From CAVSMC01 sp963798655 (GTDB lineage Bacteria > Pseudomonadota > Gammaproteobacteria > Burkholderiales > Casimicrobiaceae): a stretch of 64,000 nucleotides of DNA. The stretch lies in contig CAWCUH010000016.1 of the NCBI GenBank assembly GCA_963798655.1, positions 561,431 to 625,430 on the forward strand. The letters are read 5' to 3'. Below the pieces are notes generated by a model, which did no database searches, was not told where the DNA came from, and was given only the letters and a program-made list of their open reading frames with translations. Position 1 is the stretch's first letter. Every line of letters begins with the position of its first letter. The translations under genes and the position numbers were made by a program. Below, one piece after another: positions 28,688 through 37,311 of the stretch.

Positions 28688-29011
28688 ATGAAGAACCAGC
28701 TCGCCGGCCTGATGAAGCAGGCGCAGCAGATGCAGGACAACGTGAAGAAAGCGCAGGATGAGCTCGCGCGCACCGAGGTCGAGGGGCAGTCGGGCGCCGG
28801 CCTCGTCAAGGTCGTGATGACCTGTCGCTACGACGTCAAGCGGGTGACGATCGACCCGTCGCTGCTCAGCGAGGATCGCGAGATGCTCGAGGATTTGATC
28901 GCGGCTGCGTTCAACGACGGCGTGCGCCGCGTCGAGACGGCGACGCAGGAGAAGATGGCAAGCGTCACCGTCGGGATGCCGATGCCGCCCGGATTCAAGC
29001 TGCCGTTCTGA
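28688..29011 (+). CDS. ybaB: YbaB/EbfC family nucleoid-associated protein
   Basis: 107-residue DNA-binding protein that forms tweezer-like dimers, encoded as usual between dnaX and recR. The sequence begins MKNQLAGLMKQAQQMQDNVKKA, an alpha-helical N-terminus with a coiled-coil look. The conserved core GLVKVVMTCRYDVKRVTIDP and C-terminus MPMPPGFKLPF follow. The start at 28688 matches the family. Confidence 0.95.
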   Translation: MKNQLAGLMKQAQQMQDNVKKAQDELARTEVEGQSGAGLVKVVMTCRYDVKRVTIDPSLLSEDREMLEDLIAAAFNDGVRRVETATQEKMASVTVGMPMPPGFKLPF

Positions 29012-29033
29012 TGATGACCGCGCGACCGTCGTC

Positions 29034-29091
29034 CCCGCCCAGCGGTTTTCGATGGAAGACATCGGATTCCCGCCTGCGCGGCAATGACGAA
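29034..29091. repeat. Intergenic palindromic repeat (cgtcgtccccgc...ggcaatgacg type)
   Basis: The segment starts CGTCGTCCCCGCCCAGCGG and ends GGATTCCCGCCTGCGCGG plus CAATGACG, the form of short extragenic repeats frequent in proteobacterial genomes. Its right edge contains the first candidate start codon of recR (29084). Related CCCGCG-TTCGCGGG hairpins occur at 39.5, 41.3 and 45.9 kb. Confidence 0.6.
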
Positions 29092-29731
29092 TGTCATGCC
29101 CGATCGTGACGGCCGCGCGCTGATCGCCTCCGAGCCGCTCGGCAGTCTCGAGGAGCTCGCGAGCTCGCTGCGTTGCCTGCCCGGCGTCGGCCCGAAGGCT
29201 GCGCAGCGGATGGCGCTGCATCTGCTGCAGCACGACCGCGACGGCGCGATGCGCCTCGCACACGCGCTCGAGCATGCCACCGAAAGCGTGCGCCATTGCG
29301 AGCGCTGCAACACGTTCACCGAGGGCGAGCTGTGCGCGCTGTGCCGATCCGGCAAGCGCGATCCGGCGCTGCTTTGCGTCGTCGAGACGCCGGCGGACTT
29401 GCTGATGATCGAGCAGACGCAGTCTTATTCCGGGCTGTATTTCGTGCTGATGGGCCGGCTCTCGCCGCTCGACGGCATCGGTCCGAAGGAAATCCGGCTC
29501 GACCGTTTGCTGAAGCGCGCGAGCGACGCGGTCGTGCGCGAAGTGATCCTGGCGACGAATTTCACCAACGAAGGCGAGGCGACCGCGCATTACGTCGGCG
29601 AGCTGCTCGCGGCGCGCGGTCTCGCCGTGAGCCGGCTCGCACGCGGCGTACCGGTGGGCGGCGAGCTCGAATACGTCGATGCCGGCACGCTCGCGCAGGC
29701 GCTGCGCGAGCGGCGGTCGTTCACCGCCTGA
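29084..29731 (+). CDS. recR: Recombination mediator protein RecR
   Basis: Works with RecF/RecO to load RecA at gaps. It has a helix-hairpin-helix (LRCLPGVGPKAAQRMALHLL), a C4 zinc finger (HCERCNTFTEGELCALC) and a Toprim domain (LLCVVETPADLLMIEQTQ through GIGPKEIRLDRLL). The C-terminal block is EVILATNFTNEGEATAHYVG. ATG 29084 lies inside an intergenic repeat; ATG 29096 (MPDRDGRALIA) may be the native start, giving about 211 residues. Third gene of the dnaX-ybaB-recR cluster. Confidence 0.95.
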   Translation: MTNVMPDRDGRALIASEPLGSLEELASSLRCLPGVGPKAAQRMALHLLQHDRDGAMRLAHALEHATESVRHCERCNTFTEGELCALCRSGKRDPALLCVVETPADLLMIEQTQSYSGLYFVLMGRLSPLDGIGPKEIRLDRLLKRASDAVVREVILATNFTNEGEATAHYVGELLAARGLAVSRLARGVPVGGELEYVDAGTLAQALRERRSFTA

Positions 29732-29774
29732 CGCCTCACGCGGCGCGACACGAGGCCGCAGGCCGCCGCGGGGA

Positions 29775-29802
29775 TGGACGGCGCGGAAGGGCTGCGTATA
29801 AT
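29775..29802 (+). promoter_or_regulatory. Predicted promoter of the TRAP transporter operon
   Basis: A perfect TATAAT (-10, 29797-29802) follows a weak -35 TGGACG (29775-29780) with a 16-bp spacer, about 125 bp before dctP. The long leader could carry regulation, but no structure is obvious. Confidence 0.5.
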
Positions 29803-29927
29803 TCCCTGTTGACTCCACGGCCACAGCAAAAAGGCGGTCGACCGCCAGCCGTTCGAGCTTACGACTCGCCGTCCGGTGGCCGGGCGGCGCGGCGTGATCC
29901 CGTACCAAACATTTGGAGGAAGCATCC

Positions 29928-31082
29928 ATGCGCAAACCGCAAACAGCGGCAACGCCCGACGCCGGCAACGCCACCCGCACGCGACGCAAATTCCTGAAGG
30001 GGGCGACAGGCGTCGCGGCCGCCGGTGCGACGCTCGGCTTCCCGATGATCTCCGTCGCGCAGTCGCCCGTCGTTCTCAAGATGCAGGGTGCCTGGGGCGC
30101 GAAGGACGTCTTCAACGAGATGGCCGAGCAGTACGTGCAGCGCGTCAACGAGATGGCCGGTGGCCGGTTGCGCATCGACTACCTGGTAGCCGGCTCGGTC
30201 GTGAAGCCGTTCGAAGTCATGGACGCGACGGCCAAGGGCGTCATCGATGCCGCGCATACCGTCGCGGTGTACTGGTACGGCAAGAGCAAGGTCGCCTCGC
30301 TCTTCGGGTCCGGACCGATCAACGGCTGTGACGCGAACCAGATGCTGGCCTGGATCCAGCGCAAGGGCATGCCGTTCTACGACGAGCTCGTGCGGAAGCT
30401 CGATCTCGACGTGATCGCGTTCTTCGCGATGCCGATGCCGACGCAGCCGCTCGGCTGGTTCAAGAAGCCGATCAAGAGCGCGGCCGAATTGAAGGGCCTC
30501 AAGTATCGTACCGTCGGCCTCGCGGCGGACCTGATGCAGGAGCTCGGCGCCCGCGTCACGCAGCTTCCGGGCGGCGAAATCGTGCCGGCGATGGAGCGCG
30601 GCGTCATCGACGCGTTCGAGTTCAACAACCCGACATCCGACCGCCGGTTCGGCGCGCAGGACGTCGCGAAGAACTACATGATGGGCAGCTACCACCAGGC
30701 GATGGAGTTCTTCGAGCTCGACTTCAACAAGAAGAAGTTCAACTCGCTGCCGAAGGACCTGCAGGCGATCCTCAAGTACGGCGCCGAGGCGGCTTCCACG
30801 GCCAACTACGCGCTCGCGATGGACCAGTACTCGATCGACCTGCAGGAATTGAAGAGCAAGGACCATGTGAACATCCTGCGTACGCCGAAGGACATCTTCG
30901 CCGTGCAGCTCACCGCGTGGGACACGCTGGTCAAGAGGCTCTCCGACGAGGACCCGTTCTTCAAGAAGGTGTGGGAATCGCAGAAGGAATGGGCGAAGCG
31001 CGTCGGCTACTACCACTTCTTCAATAACGCCGACTACGAGCAGGCGTACGAGCACCTGTACGGCAAGCTCGGATTTGCCTGA
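29928..31082 (+). CDS. dctP: TRAP transporter substrate-binding protein DctP
   Basis: Periplasmic solute receptor of a tripartite ATP-independent transporter, 384 residues. The start at 29928 has a strong GGAGGA 8 bp upstream. A Tat signal is present (TRRKFLKGATGVAAAGATLG), so it is exported folded. The mature protein (VLKMQGAWGAKDVFNEMAEQ, VKPFEVMDATAKGVIDAAHT, WFKKPIKSAAELKGLKYRTV) resembles the TakP/mannitol-chloroaromatic subgroup that binds 2-oxo acids or aromatic acids. The ligand Arg lies in GLKYRTVG. A terminator-like hairpin separates it from dctQM, which would favour excess binding protein. Substrate unknown; an amidase gene follows. Confidence 0.93.
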   Translation: MRKPQTAATPDAGNATRTRRKFLKGATGVAAAGATLGFPMISVAQSPVVLKMQGAWGAKDVFNEMAEQYVQRVNEMAGGRLRIDYLVAGSVVKPFEVMDATAKGVIDAAHTVAVYWYGKSKVASLFGSGPINGCDANQMLAWIQRKGMPFYDELVRKLDLDVIAFFAMPMPTQPLGWFKKPIKSAAELKGLKYRTVGLAADLMQELGARVTQLPGGEIVPAMERGVIDAFEFNNPTSDRRFGAQDVAKNYMMGSYHQAMEFFELDFNKKKFNSLPKDLQAILKYGAEAASTANYALAMDQYSIDLQELKSKDHVNILRTPKDIFAVQLTAWDTLVKRLSDEDPFFKKVWESQKEWAKRVGYYHFFNNADYEQAYEHLYGKLGFA

Positions 31083-31118
31083 TCCTCAGCCCGGGGCGGT
31101 CGAAGGGCATCAGTCCAA

Positions 31119-31146
31119 GGCGGCGCAGCGATGCGCCGCCTTTTTT
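31119..31146 (+). terminator. Rho-independent terminator/attenuator between dctP and dctQ
   Basis: A perfect 9-bp stem GGCGGCGCA/TGCGCCGCC (31119-31127 with 31132-31140) has a GCGA loop and a run of six T. Placed 36 bp after dctP, it should stop most transcripts before dctQM. Confidence 0.88.
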
Positions 31147-31194
31147 GCGGTCTCGCCGCATGTCGCGTTCGCGCACATTGAGGAGCTCGCTGCC

Positions 31195-31785
31195 ATGCTG
31201 CAGAAATTCCTGATCGGCATCGACCGGTTCAGCATGGCCGTCGGCCATGCGTTCGCCTGGTGCATTCTCATCCTGACGCTTGGGACTTCGTACGAGGTCT
31301 TCATGCGCTACGTGCTGAACAATCCGACGAGCTGGGCGTTCGACATGAGCTACATCCTCTATGGCGGACTGTTCATCATGTCGGGCGCGTACGCGCTGTC
31401 GCGCAACGCGCACGTGCGCGGCGACGTGCTGTTCCGGTTGCTGCGGCCGCGCGTTCAGGCGAGCGTCGAGCTCGTCCTGTATTTCATCTTCTTCTACCCG
31501 GGCGTGACCGCGCTGATCATCGCGGGGTACGGCTATGCGCACGACTCGTTCGCCTACCGCGAGGTGAGCGTCAACAGCCCGGTCGGCGTGCCGATCTGGC
31601 AGCTGAAGGCATTGATCCCGCTCGCGGGGACGATGCTCTTCATCCAGGGCATCGCGCAGGTCATCCGTTGCATCCTGTGCATCCAGACGGGCCGCTGGCC
31701 GCGGCAGCTGCACGACGTGGAAGAGCTCGAGAGCGTGCTACAGCACGAGCATGAGAAGCATCCCGCCGCGAAAGGTGCGCAATGA
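31195..31785 (+). CDS. dctQ: TRAP transporter small permease DctQ
   Basis: 196-residue inner-membrane protein with four hydrophobic segments (AWCILILTLGTSYEVFMRYV, SYILYGGLFIMSGAYALS, LVLYFIFFYPGVTALIIAGY, IPLAGTMLFIQGIAQVI). NNPTSWAFDMS and RNAHVRGDVLF are family blocks. ATG 31195 has GAGGAG about 10 bp upstream and matches the family N-terminus; upstream in-frame starts would include the terminator. Its stop overlaps the dctM start (ATGA). Confidence 0.93.
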   Translation: MLQKFLIGIDRFSMAVGHAFAWCILILTLGTSYEVFMRYVLNNPTSWAFDMSYILYGGLFIMSGAYALSRNAHVRGDVLFRLLRPRVQASVELVLYFIFFYPGVTALIIAGYGYAHDSFAYREVSVNSPVGVPIWQLKALIPLAGTMLFIQGIAQVIRCILCIQTGRWPRQLHDVEELESVLQHEHEKHPAAKGAQ

Positions 31786-33128
31786 CAAATCCGCAACTCG
31801 CGCTGATGATGCTCGGCGCGTTCATCTTCATCATCCTTCTCGGATTCCCCATCGCCTTCACGCTGATGGCGATGGGCGTCATGTTCGGGTTCTACGCGTA
31901 CTACGTGCCCGGACAGGAGTTCTTCGCGAGCCGCGTGTTCTACCTGCTGTCGCAGAACACGTTCAGCATCATGAACAACGACGTGCTGACGGCCGTGCCG
32001 CTGTTCCTGTTCATGGGCTACATGATCGAGCGATCGAACATCCTCGACCGGCTATTCTTCAGCCTGCAGGTGGCGCTCCGGGCGATTCCCGGGGCGATGG
32101 CGGTCGCCGCGCTCGTCACCTGTGCGCTGTTTGCGACGGCCACGGGCATCGTCGGCGCGGTGGTCACGCTGATGGGGCTGCTCGCGTTTCCGGCGATGCT
32201 CAAGGCCGGCTACGACCAGAAGCTCGCCTCTGGCGTGATCTGCGCCGGCGGCACGCTCGGCATCCTGATCCCGCCGTCGATCATGCTGATCGTCTACGGT
32301 GCGACCTCCGCCGTGTCGGTCGTGAAGCTGTACGCGGCCGCGATCGTGCCCGGCTTCCTGCTCGCCGGGCTGTACGTCGCGTACGTGATCACGCTAACGG
32401 CGATCAATCCGAAGCTCGCGCCAAAGCTCCCGAAGAGCGAGACCGATGTTCCCTGGATTCGCGTGATCCTTCTGCTGCTGCAGGCGTTCGTGCCGCTCGC
32501 CGTGCTGATCCTCTCGGTGCTGGGCGCGATCCTGTTCGGCCTCGCCACGCCGAGCGAAGCCGCCGCGATCGGCGCGCTCGGCGCGATGGTGCTTGCGATC
32601 GTCTACCGCGCGTTCAGCTGGGGCCGCCTGAAGGAGGCGGTGTTCCTCACCGCGCGCACCTCGGCGATGGTGTGCTGGCTGTTCGTCGGGTCGTGGACGT
32701 TCTCGTCGGTGTTCTCCTACCTCGGCGGCGAGGGGCTGATCAAGGACTTCGTGCTCGGGCTCAACCTCACCCCTGTCACGTTCCTGCTGCTGTCGCAGCT
32801 CATCATCTTCCTGCTCGGCTGGCCGCTCGAATGGAGCGAGATCATCATCATCTTCGTGCCGATCTTCCTGCCGCTGCTGCCGCACTTCAACGTCGATCCG
32901 ATGTTCTTCGGCGTGCTGGTCGCGCTCAACCTGCAGACGTCGTTCCTCACGCCGCCGATGGCGATGTCCGCGTATTACCTGAAGGGTATCGCGCCGCCGT
33001 ACGTCCTGCTGTGGACGATCTTCCGGGGCTGCTTCCCGTTCCTCACGATGGTGTTCATCACGATGCTGCTCGTGTACCTGTTCCCGCAGATCCACACGTA
33101 TCTGCCGAACCTCTTCTACGGCAACTAG
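31782..33128 (+). CDS. dctM: TRAP transporter large permease DctM
   Basis: 448-residue transport channel of the DctM/YiaN family with about 12 membrane helices. Conserved blocks are AVPLFLFMGYMIERSNILDRLFF, FATATGIVGAVVTLMGLLAFP, and GTLGILIPPSIMLIVYGATS. The C-terminal stretch includes NLQTSFLTPPMAMSAYYLKG. Coupled to dctQ by a 4-bp overlap and followed 10 bp later by an amidase gene. Confidence 0.95.
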   Translation: MTNPQLALMMLGAFIFIILLGFPIAFTLMAMGVMFGFYAYYVPGQEFFASRVFYLLSQNTFSIMNNDVLTAVPLFLFMGYMIERSNILDRLFFSLQVALRAIPGAMAVAALVTCALFATATGIVGAVVTLMGLLAFPAMLKAGYDQKLASGVICAGGTLGILIPPSIMLIVYGATSAVSVVKLYAAAIVPGFLLAGLYVAYVITLTAINPKLAPKLPKSETDVPWIRVILLLLQAFVPLAVLILSVLGAILFGLATPSEAAAIGALGAMVLAIVYRAFSWGRLKEAVFLTARTSAMVCWLFVGSWTFSSVFSYLGGEGLIKDFVLGLNLTPVTFLLLSQLIIFLLGWPLEWSEIIIIFVPIFLPLLPHFNVDPMFFGVLVALNLQTSFLTPPMAMSAYYLKGIAPPYVLLWTIFRGCFPFLTMVFITMLLVYLFPQIHTYLPNLFYGN

Positions 33129-33138
33129 GAGCCGGCGC

Positions 33139-34515
33139 ATGCAGGCACCGGATATCGTCGACGTGACTTCGCTCACCGCGGCGGGGGCGCTTGCGGCGAT
33201 GCGCGAGGGCCGAATGAGCGCCGAGGAGCTCGTAAGCGGCTGTCTCGCGCGCATCCGTGCCGACGACGAGCGCGTGCAGGCGTGGGCGTTCGTCGACGAA
33301 ACGCGCGCGCTCGAGCAGGCGCGAAACGTCGATCGCGTGCGCCGCGAGGGCCATGCGATGGGTCCGCTGCACGGGTTGCCGGTCGGTGTGAAGGACATCA
33401 TCGACACCGCCGACATGCCGACGGAGGATGGCACGGTGCTCCACGCCGGTCGCCGTCCGTGGGACGACGCGGCCGTCGTCGAGCGGTTGCGTGCCGCCGG
33501 CGCGATCATTCTCGGCAAGACGGTCACGACCGAGCTCGCGACGTACGCGCCCGGCAAGACGCGCAATCCGCACGATCCCGAGCACACGCCCGGCGGCTCG
33601 TCGAGCGGCTCGGCCGCCGCGGTGGCGGCGCACATGGTTCCGGTCGCGATCGGCACGCAGACGAATGGCAGCCTCATCCGGCCCGCGGCGTATTGCGGCG
33701 TCTACGGCTACAAGCCGACGTTCGGATGGGTGCCGCGCGCCGGAATCTTGAAGCAGTCCCGACCGCTCGACCAGGTCGGGGTCATCGCGCGCACGGTGGA
33801 GGACGTCGCGCTCGTCGCCGAGCCCCTCATCGGCTACGACGAGCGCGACCCGGACACGCGATCGATGGCCCGGCCGACGCTGCGCGAGGTGGCGATGAGC
33901 GAGCCGCCGCTGCCGCCGATCTTCGCGTGCACCAGGACGCCCAACTGGGATGATGCCGACGAGGACATGCGGCTCGCCTTTGACGAGGTCGCACAGGCGC
34001 TCGGCGAGCAGGCAAAGCCGTTCACGGTGCCGGCGATGCTTGCCGACGCATGGGAATGGCACCGCAGGATCATGGAGGCCGACCTCGCGCGGAGCTTTCA
34101 CGAGGAGTACGAGCGCGGCCGCGACCGGTTGTCCGATTCGCTGCGTGCACAGATCGAGCGTGGCCGCAGCGTGAGCGCGGTCGATTACAACGACGCCGTG
34201 GACCGCATTCGCGCGGTGAGCGTGGCGCTCGACGAAATCTTCGATCGCTGCGACGCGATCCTCACGGCGCCGACGGCGGGGCCCGCGCCGCACGGTCTCG
34301 AATCGACGGGCAGCGCGGCGTTCTGCACGTTGTGGACGTTTGCCGGCATGCCGGCGGTGACGCTGCCGCTGTTGCAGGCAAGCAATGGCATGCCGATGGG
34401 TATCCAGCTCGTCGGGCGGCGCGGCGACGACGCGCGGCTGCTTCGAACCGCGCGCTGGCTCGTCCAGTGGAGCGAGCGCGACGAACCTTCGGATGGCGAT
34501 GGAGACGAACAATGA
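33139..34515 (+). CDS. Amidase signature family hydrolase
   Basis: 458 residues, amidase signature (AS) family. The Ser-cisSer-Lys triad is read as Lys85 in GLPVGVKDIIDTAD, cis-Ser in PGGSSSGSAAAVAAHM (154 or 155), and nucleophile Ser178 in IGTQTNGSLIRPAAYCG. The common GGSSGGS motif has a Ser in place of the fifth-position Gly. The 10-bp spacing to dctM suggests it processes what the TRAP system imports, for example an amide of an organic acid, but the substrate cannot be read from the sequence. Its stop overlaps the next small gene. Confidence 0.9.
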   Translation: MQAPDIVDVTSLTAAGALAAMREGRMSAEELVSGCLARIRADDERVQAWAFVDETRALEQARNVDRVRREGHAMGPLHGLPVGVKDIIDTADMPTEDGTVLHAGRRPWDDAAVVERLRAAGAIILGKTVTTELATYAPGKTRNPHDPEHTPGGSSSGSAAAVAAHMVPVAIGTQTNGSLIRPAAYCGVYGYKPTFGWVPRAGILKQSRPLDQVGVIARTVEDVALVAEPLIGYDERDPDTRSMARPTLREVAMSEPPLPPIFACTRTPNWDDADEDMRLAFDEVAQALGEQAKPFTVPAMLADAWEWHRRIMEADLARSFHEEYERGRDRLSDSLRAQIERGRSVSAVDYNDAVDRIRAVSVALDEIFDRCDAILTAPTAGPAPHGLESTGSAAFCTLWTFAGMPAVTLPLLQASNGMPMGIQLVGRRGDDARLLRTARWLVQWSERDEPSDGDGDEQ

Positions 34516-34691
34516 CCCGAACCGTAATGAAGATCGTGATGGGCGTGATCGGCGTCGGTCTTGCGATCGCATTTCTTCTCGTGCCGGTGGTCAAGCTGAA
34601 GGAGCCGGCGATGGCCGTGGTCATCCTGATCGGCGTCGCGGCGATGATCGTCAACCTGATCGAGGTCGTTCGCGACAAGGAAGACCAGTGA
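34512..34691 (+). CDS. Small two-span membrane protein (59 aa)
   Basis: ATG at 34512 overlaps the amidase stop (ATGA), so it is translationally coupled. The 59 residues consist of two hydrophobic helices (VMGVIGVGLAIAFLLVPVV and AVVILIGVAAMIVNLIEVV) joined by KLKEPAM and ending in the charged RDKEDQ. I do not recognise a family. It closes the TRAP-amidase operon and could be a transporter accessory subunit; this is only inferred from position. Confidence 0.7.
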   Translation: MTRTVMKIVMGVIGVGLAIAFLLVPVVKLKEPAMAVVILIGVAAMIVNLIEVVRDKEDQ

Positions 34692-34819
34692 GCCGCAGCG
34701 GCGACGTGCCGATCCCGGTGCGGCGTTTCGGGCGCACCGGCGAAAGCGGGCCGTCGCCATTGCCACGCGCGGCTGTGCGGTAGTACGCTGGGCTGCTACA
34801 GGCGGCTGGGAGAACGGCC

Positions 34820-35272
34820 ATGCTGGTCAGCGAAATCCTGCGCATCAAGGGCAACACGCCGCTGTTCACGACGCCGCCCGATCGACCGGTCATCGAGGCG
34901 GTCGCCGTGATGGCCGAGCACGACATCGGCTCGCTCGTCGTCATGGATCATGGCCGCATGGCGGGCATGCTGACGTTCGCCGAGGTCCTGAAGGCGCTTG
35001 CCGAGCGCCGCGGCGCGCTCGGCGACGCGCGCGTCGATGCGATCTACGTCCGCGATCCGCTCACCGCGACGCCGGGTCTCGACGTGATGGAGCTTCGCCG
35101 CGGGATGCTCGAGCGGCACGCGCGCTACGTCCCGGTGATGGAAGGCACGATGCTGCTTGGCGTCGTGTCGTTTCACGACGTCGCGAAGGCGGTTTACGAG
35201 GAGCAGAGCTTCGAGAACCGCATGCTGAAGAGCTACATCAAGAACTGGCCGGACGAAGAGGAAGCCCGCTAA
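34820..35272 (+). CDS. CBS-domain protein
   Basis: 150 residues with two CBS motifs in tandem and little else: VIEAVAVMAEHDIGSLVVMDHGRMAGMLT and VMELRRGMLERHARYVPVMEGTMLLGVVSFHDV. Such stand-alone pairs bind adenine nucleotides and act as energy sensors or partner-protein regulators. Its stop codon overlaps the stop of the convergent methylase gene by 3 bp. No partner is evident. Confidence 0.9.
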   Translation: MLVSEILRIKGNTPLFTTPPDRPVIEAVAVMAEHDIGSLVVMDHGRMAGMLTFAEVLKALAERRGALGDARVDAIYVRDPLTATPGLDVMELRRGMLERHARYVPVMEGTMLLGVVSFHDVAKAVYEEQSFENRMLKSYIKNWPDEEEAR

Positions 35273-35976
35273 GCCTGAAGCACGAACACCGCCGGCCGCT
35301 TCGCAAAGCGCTCGGCATCGAGCTTGCGCCATTCGGCGATCGTTCGTACGACGACCTCCTCGCTGTCGAGCGTCAGGTCCGCCGCCACGGCAAGCCGGGT
35401 CGCCGGCGCGCACGCTGAGGCGATCGCCGCGATCATCGCCACGTTGCGATACGGAGTCTCGATAAAGAGTTGCGCGGCACCGCTTCGCCGCGATGCCGCC
35501 TCGAGCGCGCGGATCGCGTTCGCGCGGGGCTCGGGCTTCACCGGCAGGTAGCCATGGAACGCGAACGCCTGGCCGTTCATGCCGGACGCCATCAGCGCCA
35601 GCACGAGCGACGACGGTCCCACGAGCGGCACGACGGCGATGCGCTCGGCGTGGGCGGCGGCAACGATTCGCGAGCCGGGATCGGCGATGCCCGGGCAACC
35701 GGCATCGGACAGGAGCCCCAAGTCGTGGCCATCGCGCGCCGGCGCAAGCAGCGCGCGAGCGCGCTCGAGTGTGCGATCGTCGCCGATCTCCTCGACGGCG
35801 ATGTCCTGGATTGCACGCGGATGCGCGAGCGACTTCAGGAACGCGCGAGCGGGCTTCGCATTCTCGACGACGAAATGCGCGAGCGTGCGCACGACCTCGA
35901 TCGTGCGCGCCGGCAGCACGCGCTCGGGCGGCACGACGCCGAGCAGGTTCGGGACGACATAGAGGCGGCCGCGCAT
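35269..35976 (-). CDS. SAM-dependent tetrapyrrole-methylase-family protein (RsmI-like)
   Basis: 235 residues of the TP-methylase fold. Landmarks are RLYVVPNLLGVVPPERVLPA, the glycine-rich SAM site LLSDAGCPGIADPGSRIVAA, VPLVGPSSLVLALMASGMNGQAFAFHGYLP, and LFIETPYRNVAMIAAI. It resembles the compact RsmI homologue found next to maf in Betaproteobacteria rather than the 280-residue RsmI that methylates 16S rRNA C1402, so the target is uncertain. It is coupled to maf by a TGATG junction. Confidence 0.88.
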   Translation of the reverse strand: MRGRLYVVPNLLGVVPPERVLPARTIEVVRTLAHFVVENAKPARAFLKSLAHPRAIQDIAVEEIGDDRTLERARALLAPARDGHDLGLLSDAGCPGIADPGSRIVAAAHAERIAVVPLVGPSSLVLALMASGMNGQAFAFHGYLPVKPEPRANAIRALEAASRRSGAAQLFIETPYRNVAMIAAIASACAPATRLAVAADLTLDSEEVVVRTIAEWRKLDAERFAKRPAVFVLQA

Positions 35977-36602
35977 CAGCCGGGCACGCGCACGCCGGCG
36001 GCGCGCAGCATCGCGACGAGGCGAATGAGCGGCAGGCCGACGAGCGCCGACGGATCGTCGCTCTCGATTCGCTCGAACAGCGCGATGCCGAGCGCTTCCG
36101 ACCGCACCGAGCCGGCGCAGTCGTATGGCTGCTCGCGTCGCAGGTACGTCTCGATCTCGTCGGCTGAAAGCGTGCGGAACGTGCTGCGGACGTCGACGAG
36201 CTCGCTCGTGCACACGCCGTTCGCCGCATCGAGCAGCGCGACGCCCGTGTGGAACACGACGGTGCGGCCGGACAGCCGTGCGAGCTGCGCGACCGCGCGC
36301 GCGTGGTCGCCCGGCTTGCCGACGGGCTCGCCGTCGCAGTCCGCGACCTGATCGGAACCGATGATCAGCGCGTCGGGAAACTTTGGCGCGACGCTTCTTG
36401 CCTTGTCCACCGACAGTCGCAGCGCGGTAGCCGCCGGCGTTTCGCCGGCGAACGGCGTCTCGTCGGCGGCGGGTGCGGCGACGTCGAAGCGCAATCCGAG
36501 CCGGGACAGAAGCTCGCGCCGATAGCGCGACGTCGACGCGAGGACCACCCGGCGCAGGGACTTTTGCTTTGTTTTTATGATGATTTTTGACAGCGGTCGC
36601 AA
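35976..36602 (-). CDS. maf: Maf-family nucleotide pyrophosphatase (YceF-like)
   Basis: House-cleaning pyrophosphatase, probably the 7-methyl-GTP type (YceF). Family blocks are VVLASTSRYRRELLSRLGL, ADETPFAGETPAATALRLSVDKA, IIGSDQVADCDGEPVGKPGD and LPLIRLVAML. With ATG 36602 the protein is 208 residues and has a basic AT-rich leader (SKIIIKTKQKSLRR) not seen in the family; a GTG just before VVLAST is an alternative. Divergent from yceD, matching the E. coli yceF-yceD order. Confidence 0.93.
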   Translation of the reverse strand: MRPLSKIIIKTKQKSLRRVVLASTSRYRRELLSRLGLRFDVAAPAADETPFAGETPAATALRLSVDKARSVAPKFPDALIIGSDQVADCDGEPVGKPGDHARAVAQLARLSGRTVVFHTGVALLDAANGVCTSELVDVRSTFRTLSADEIETYLRREQPYDCAGSVRSEALGIALFERIESDDPSALVGLPLIRLVAMLRAAGVRVPG

Positions 36603-36615
36603 TCGGCGCTATTAT
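36587..36615 (+). promoter_or_regulatory. Consensus sigma-70 promoter of yceD-rpmF-plsX-fab operon
   Basis: TTGACA (-35, 36587-36592), a 17-bp spacer and TATTAT (-10, 36610-36615) lie about 90 bp before yceD. This is the strongest promoter match I see in the window and should drive the ribosomal-protein/fatty-acid operon. Confidence 0.8.
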
Positions 36616-36708
36616 GCGACGTTTCACCTCGGCCGCGCAGCGTAACGCGGTCGGCAGACCGATCCCGCGGCCGCGCATCCCCGGCGGCTCGCGTGCAACG
36701 AGCTTCCC

Positions 36709-37290
36709 ATGCGGCGCAACGAATCGCCGGAAACACCCCGCGCTTCGCGGGCGCGCAAAGGGCCTCGCAGCTTCGATGCGTTCGAGCTGGTGCAGCAGCG
36801 GGGCGCGCTGCACGGCAACGTCGCGGCGACCGAGCTTTCGCGCGTCGCCGACGCGCTCGCGGACGAGGGCGGCCGCATCGAGTACGTGATTCGTGGCATC
36901 AGCGACGAGGCGGAGCGCCCGGCGCTCGAGCTTTCGATCGAGGGCGAGCTGTTCCTCACGTGTCAGCGATGCCTGAAGTCGATGCGCTGGGTCGCCGAGC
37001 AACGCAACACGCTGCTGCTCGCGCACGACGAGCGCGAGCTTGCGCAGCTCGACGACAGCGACGAGCGCGAAGTGGTGCTCGCGACCGCGCCGCTCGACGC
37101 GCTGCAGCTGGTGGAGGACGAATTGCTGCTCGCGATGCCGTACGCACCGCGCCACGCGCAGGACGAAGGCGCCTCGTGCACGCCGGCGGGCAGCGTCGAC
37201 GATGCAGCGCCCGACAAGCCGGCGTCGCCGTTCGAGGCGCTGGCGGGATTGAAGACGCGAGCCGACAAGGGCAAGGGCGCAAAACGTTGA
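36709..37290 (+). CDS. yceD: DUF177 protein YceD
   Basis: 193 residues, linked with 23S rRNA accumulation and always next to rpmF. It has the family region SFDAFELVQQRGALHGNV, then LELSIEGELFLTCQRCLKSM with the conserved CxxC, and the tail ASPFEALAGLK. There is a low-complexity insert of about 30 residues before the tail (HAQDEGASCTPAGSVDDAAP). rpmF starts 21 bp downstream. Confidence 0.92.
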   Translation: MRRNESPETPRASRARKGPRSFDAFELVQQRGALHGNVAATELSRVADALADEGGRIEYVIRGISDEAERPALELSIEGELFLTCQRCLKSMRWVAEQRNTLLLAHDERELAQLDDSDEREVVLATAPLDALQLVEDELLLAMPYAPRHAQDEGASCTPAGSVDDAAPDKPASPFEALAGLKTRADKGKGAKR

Positions 37291-37311
37291 ATTCCGATTC
37301 AGGAGACTGAC

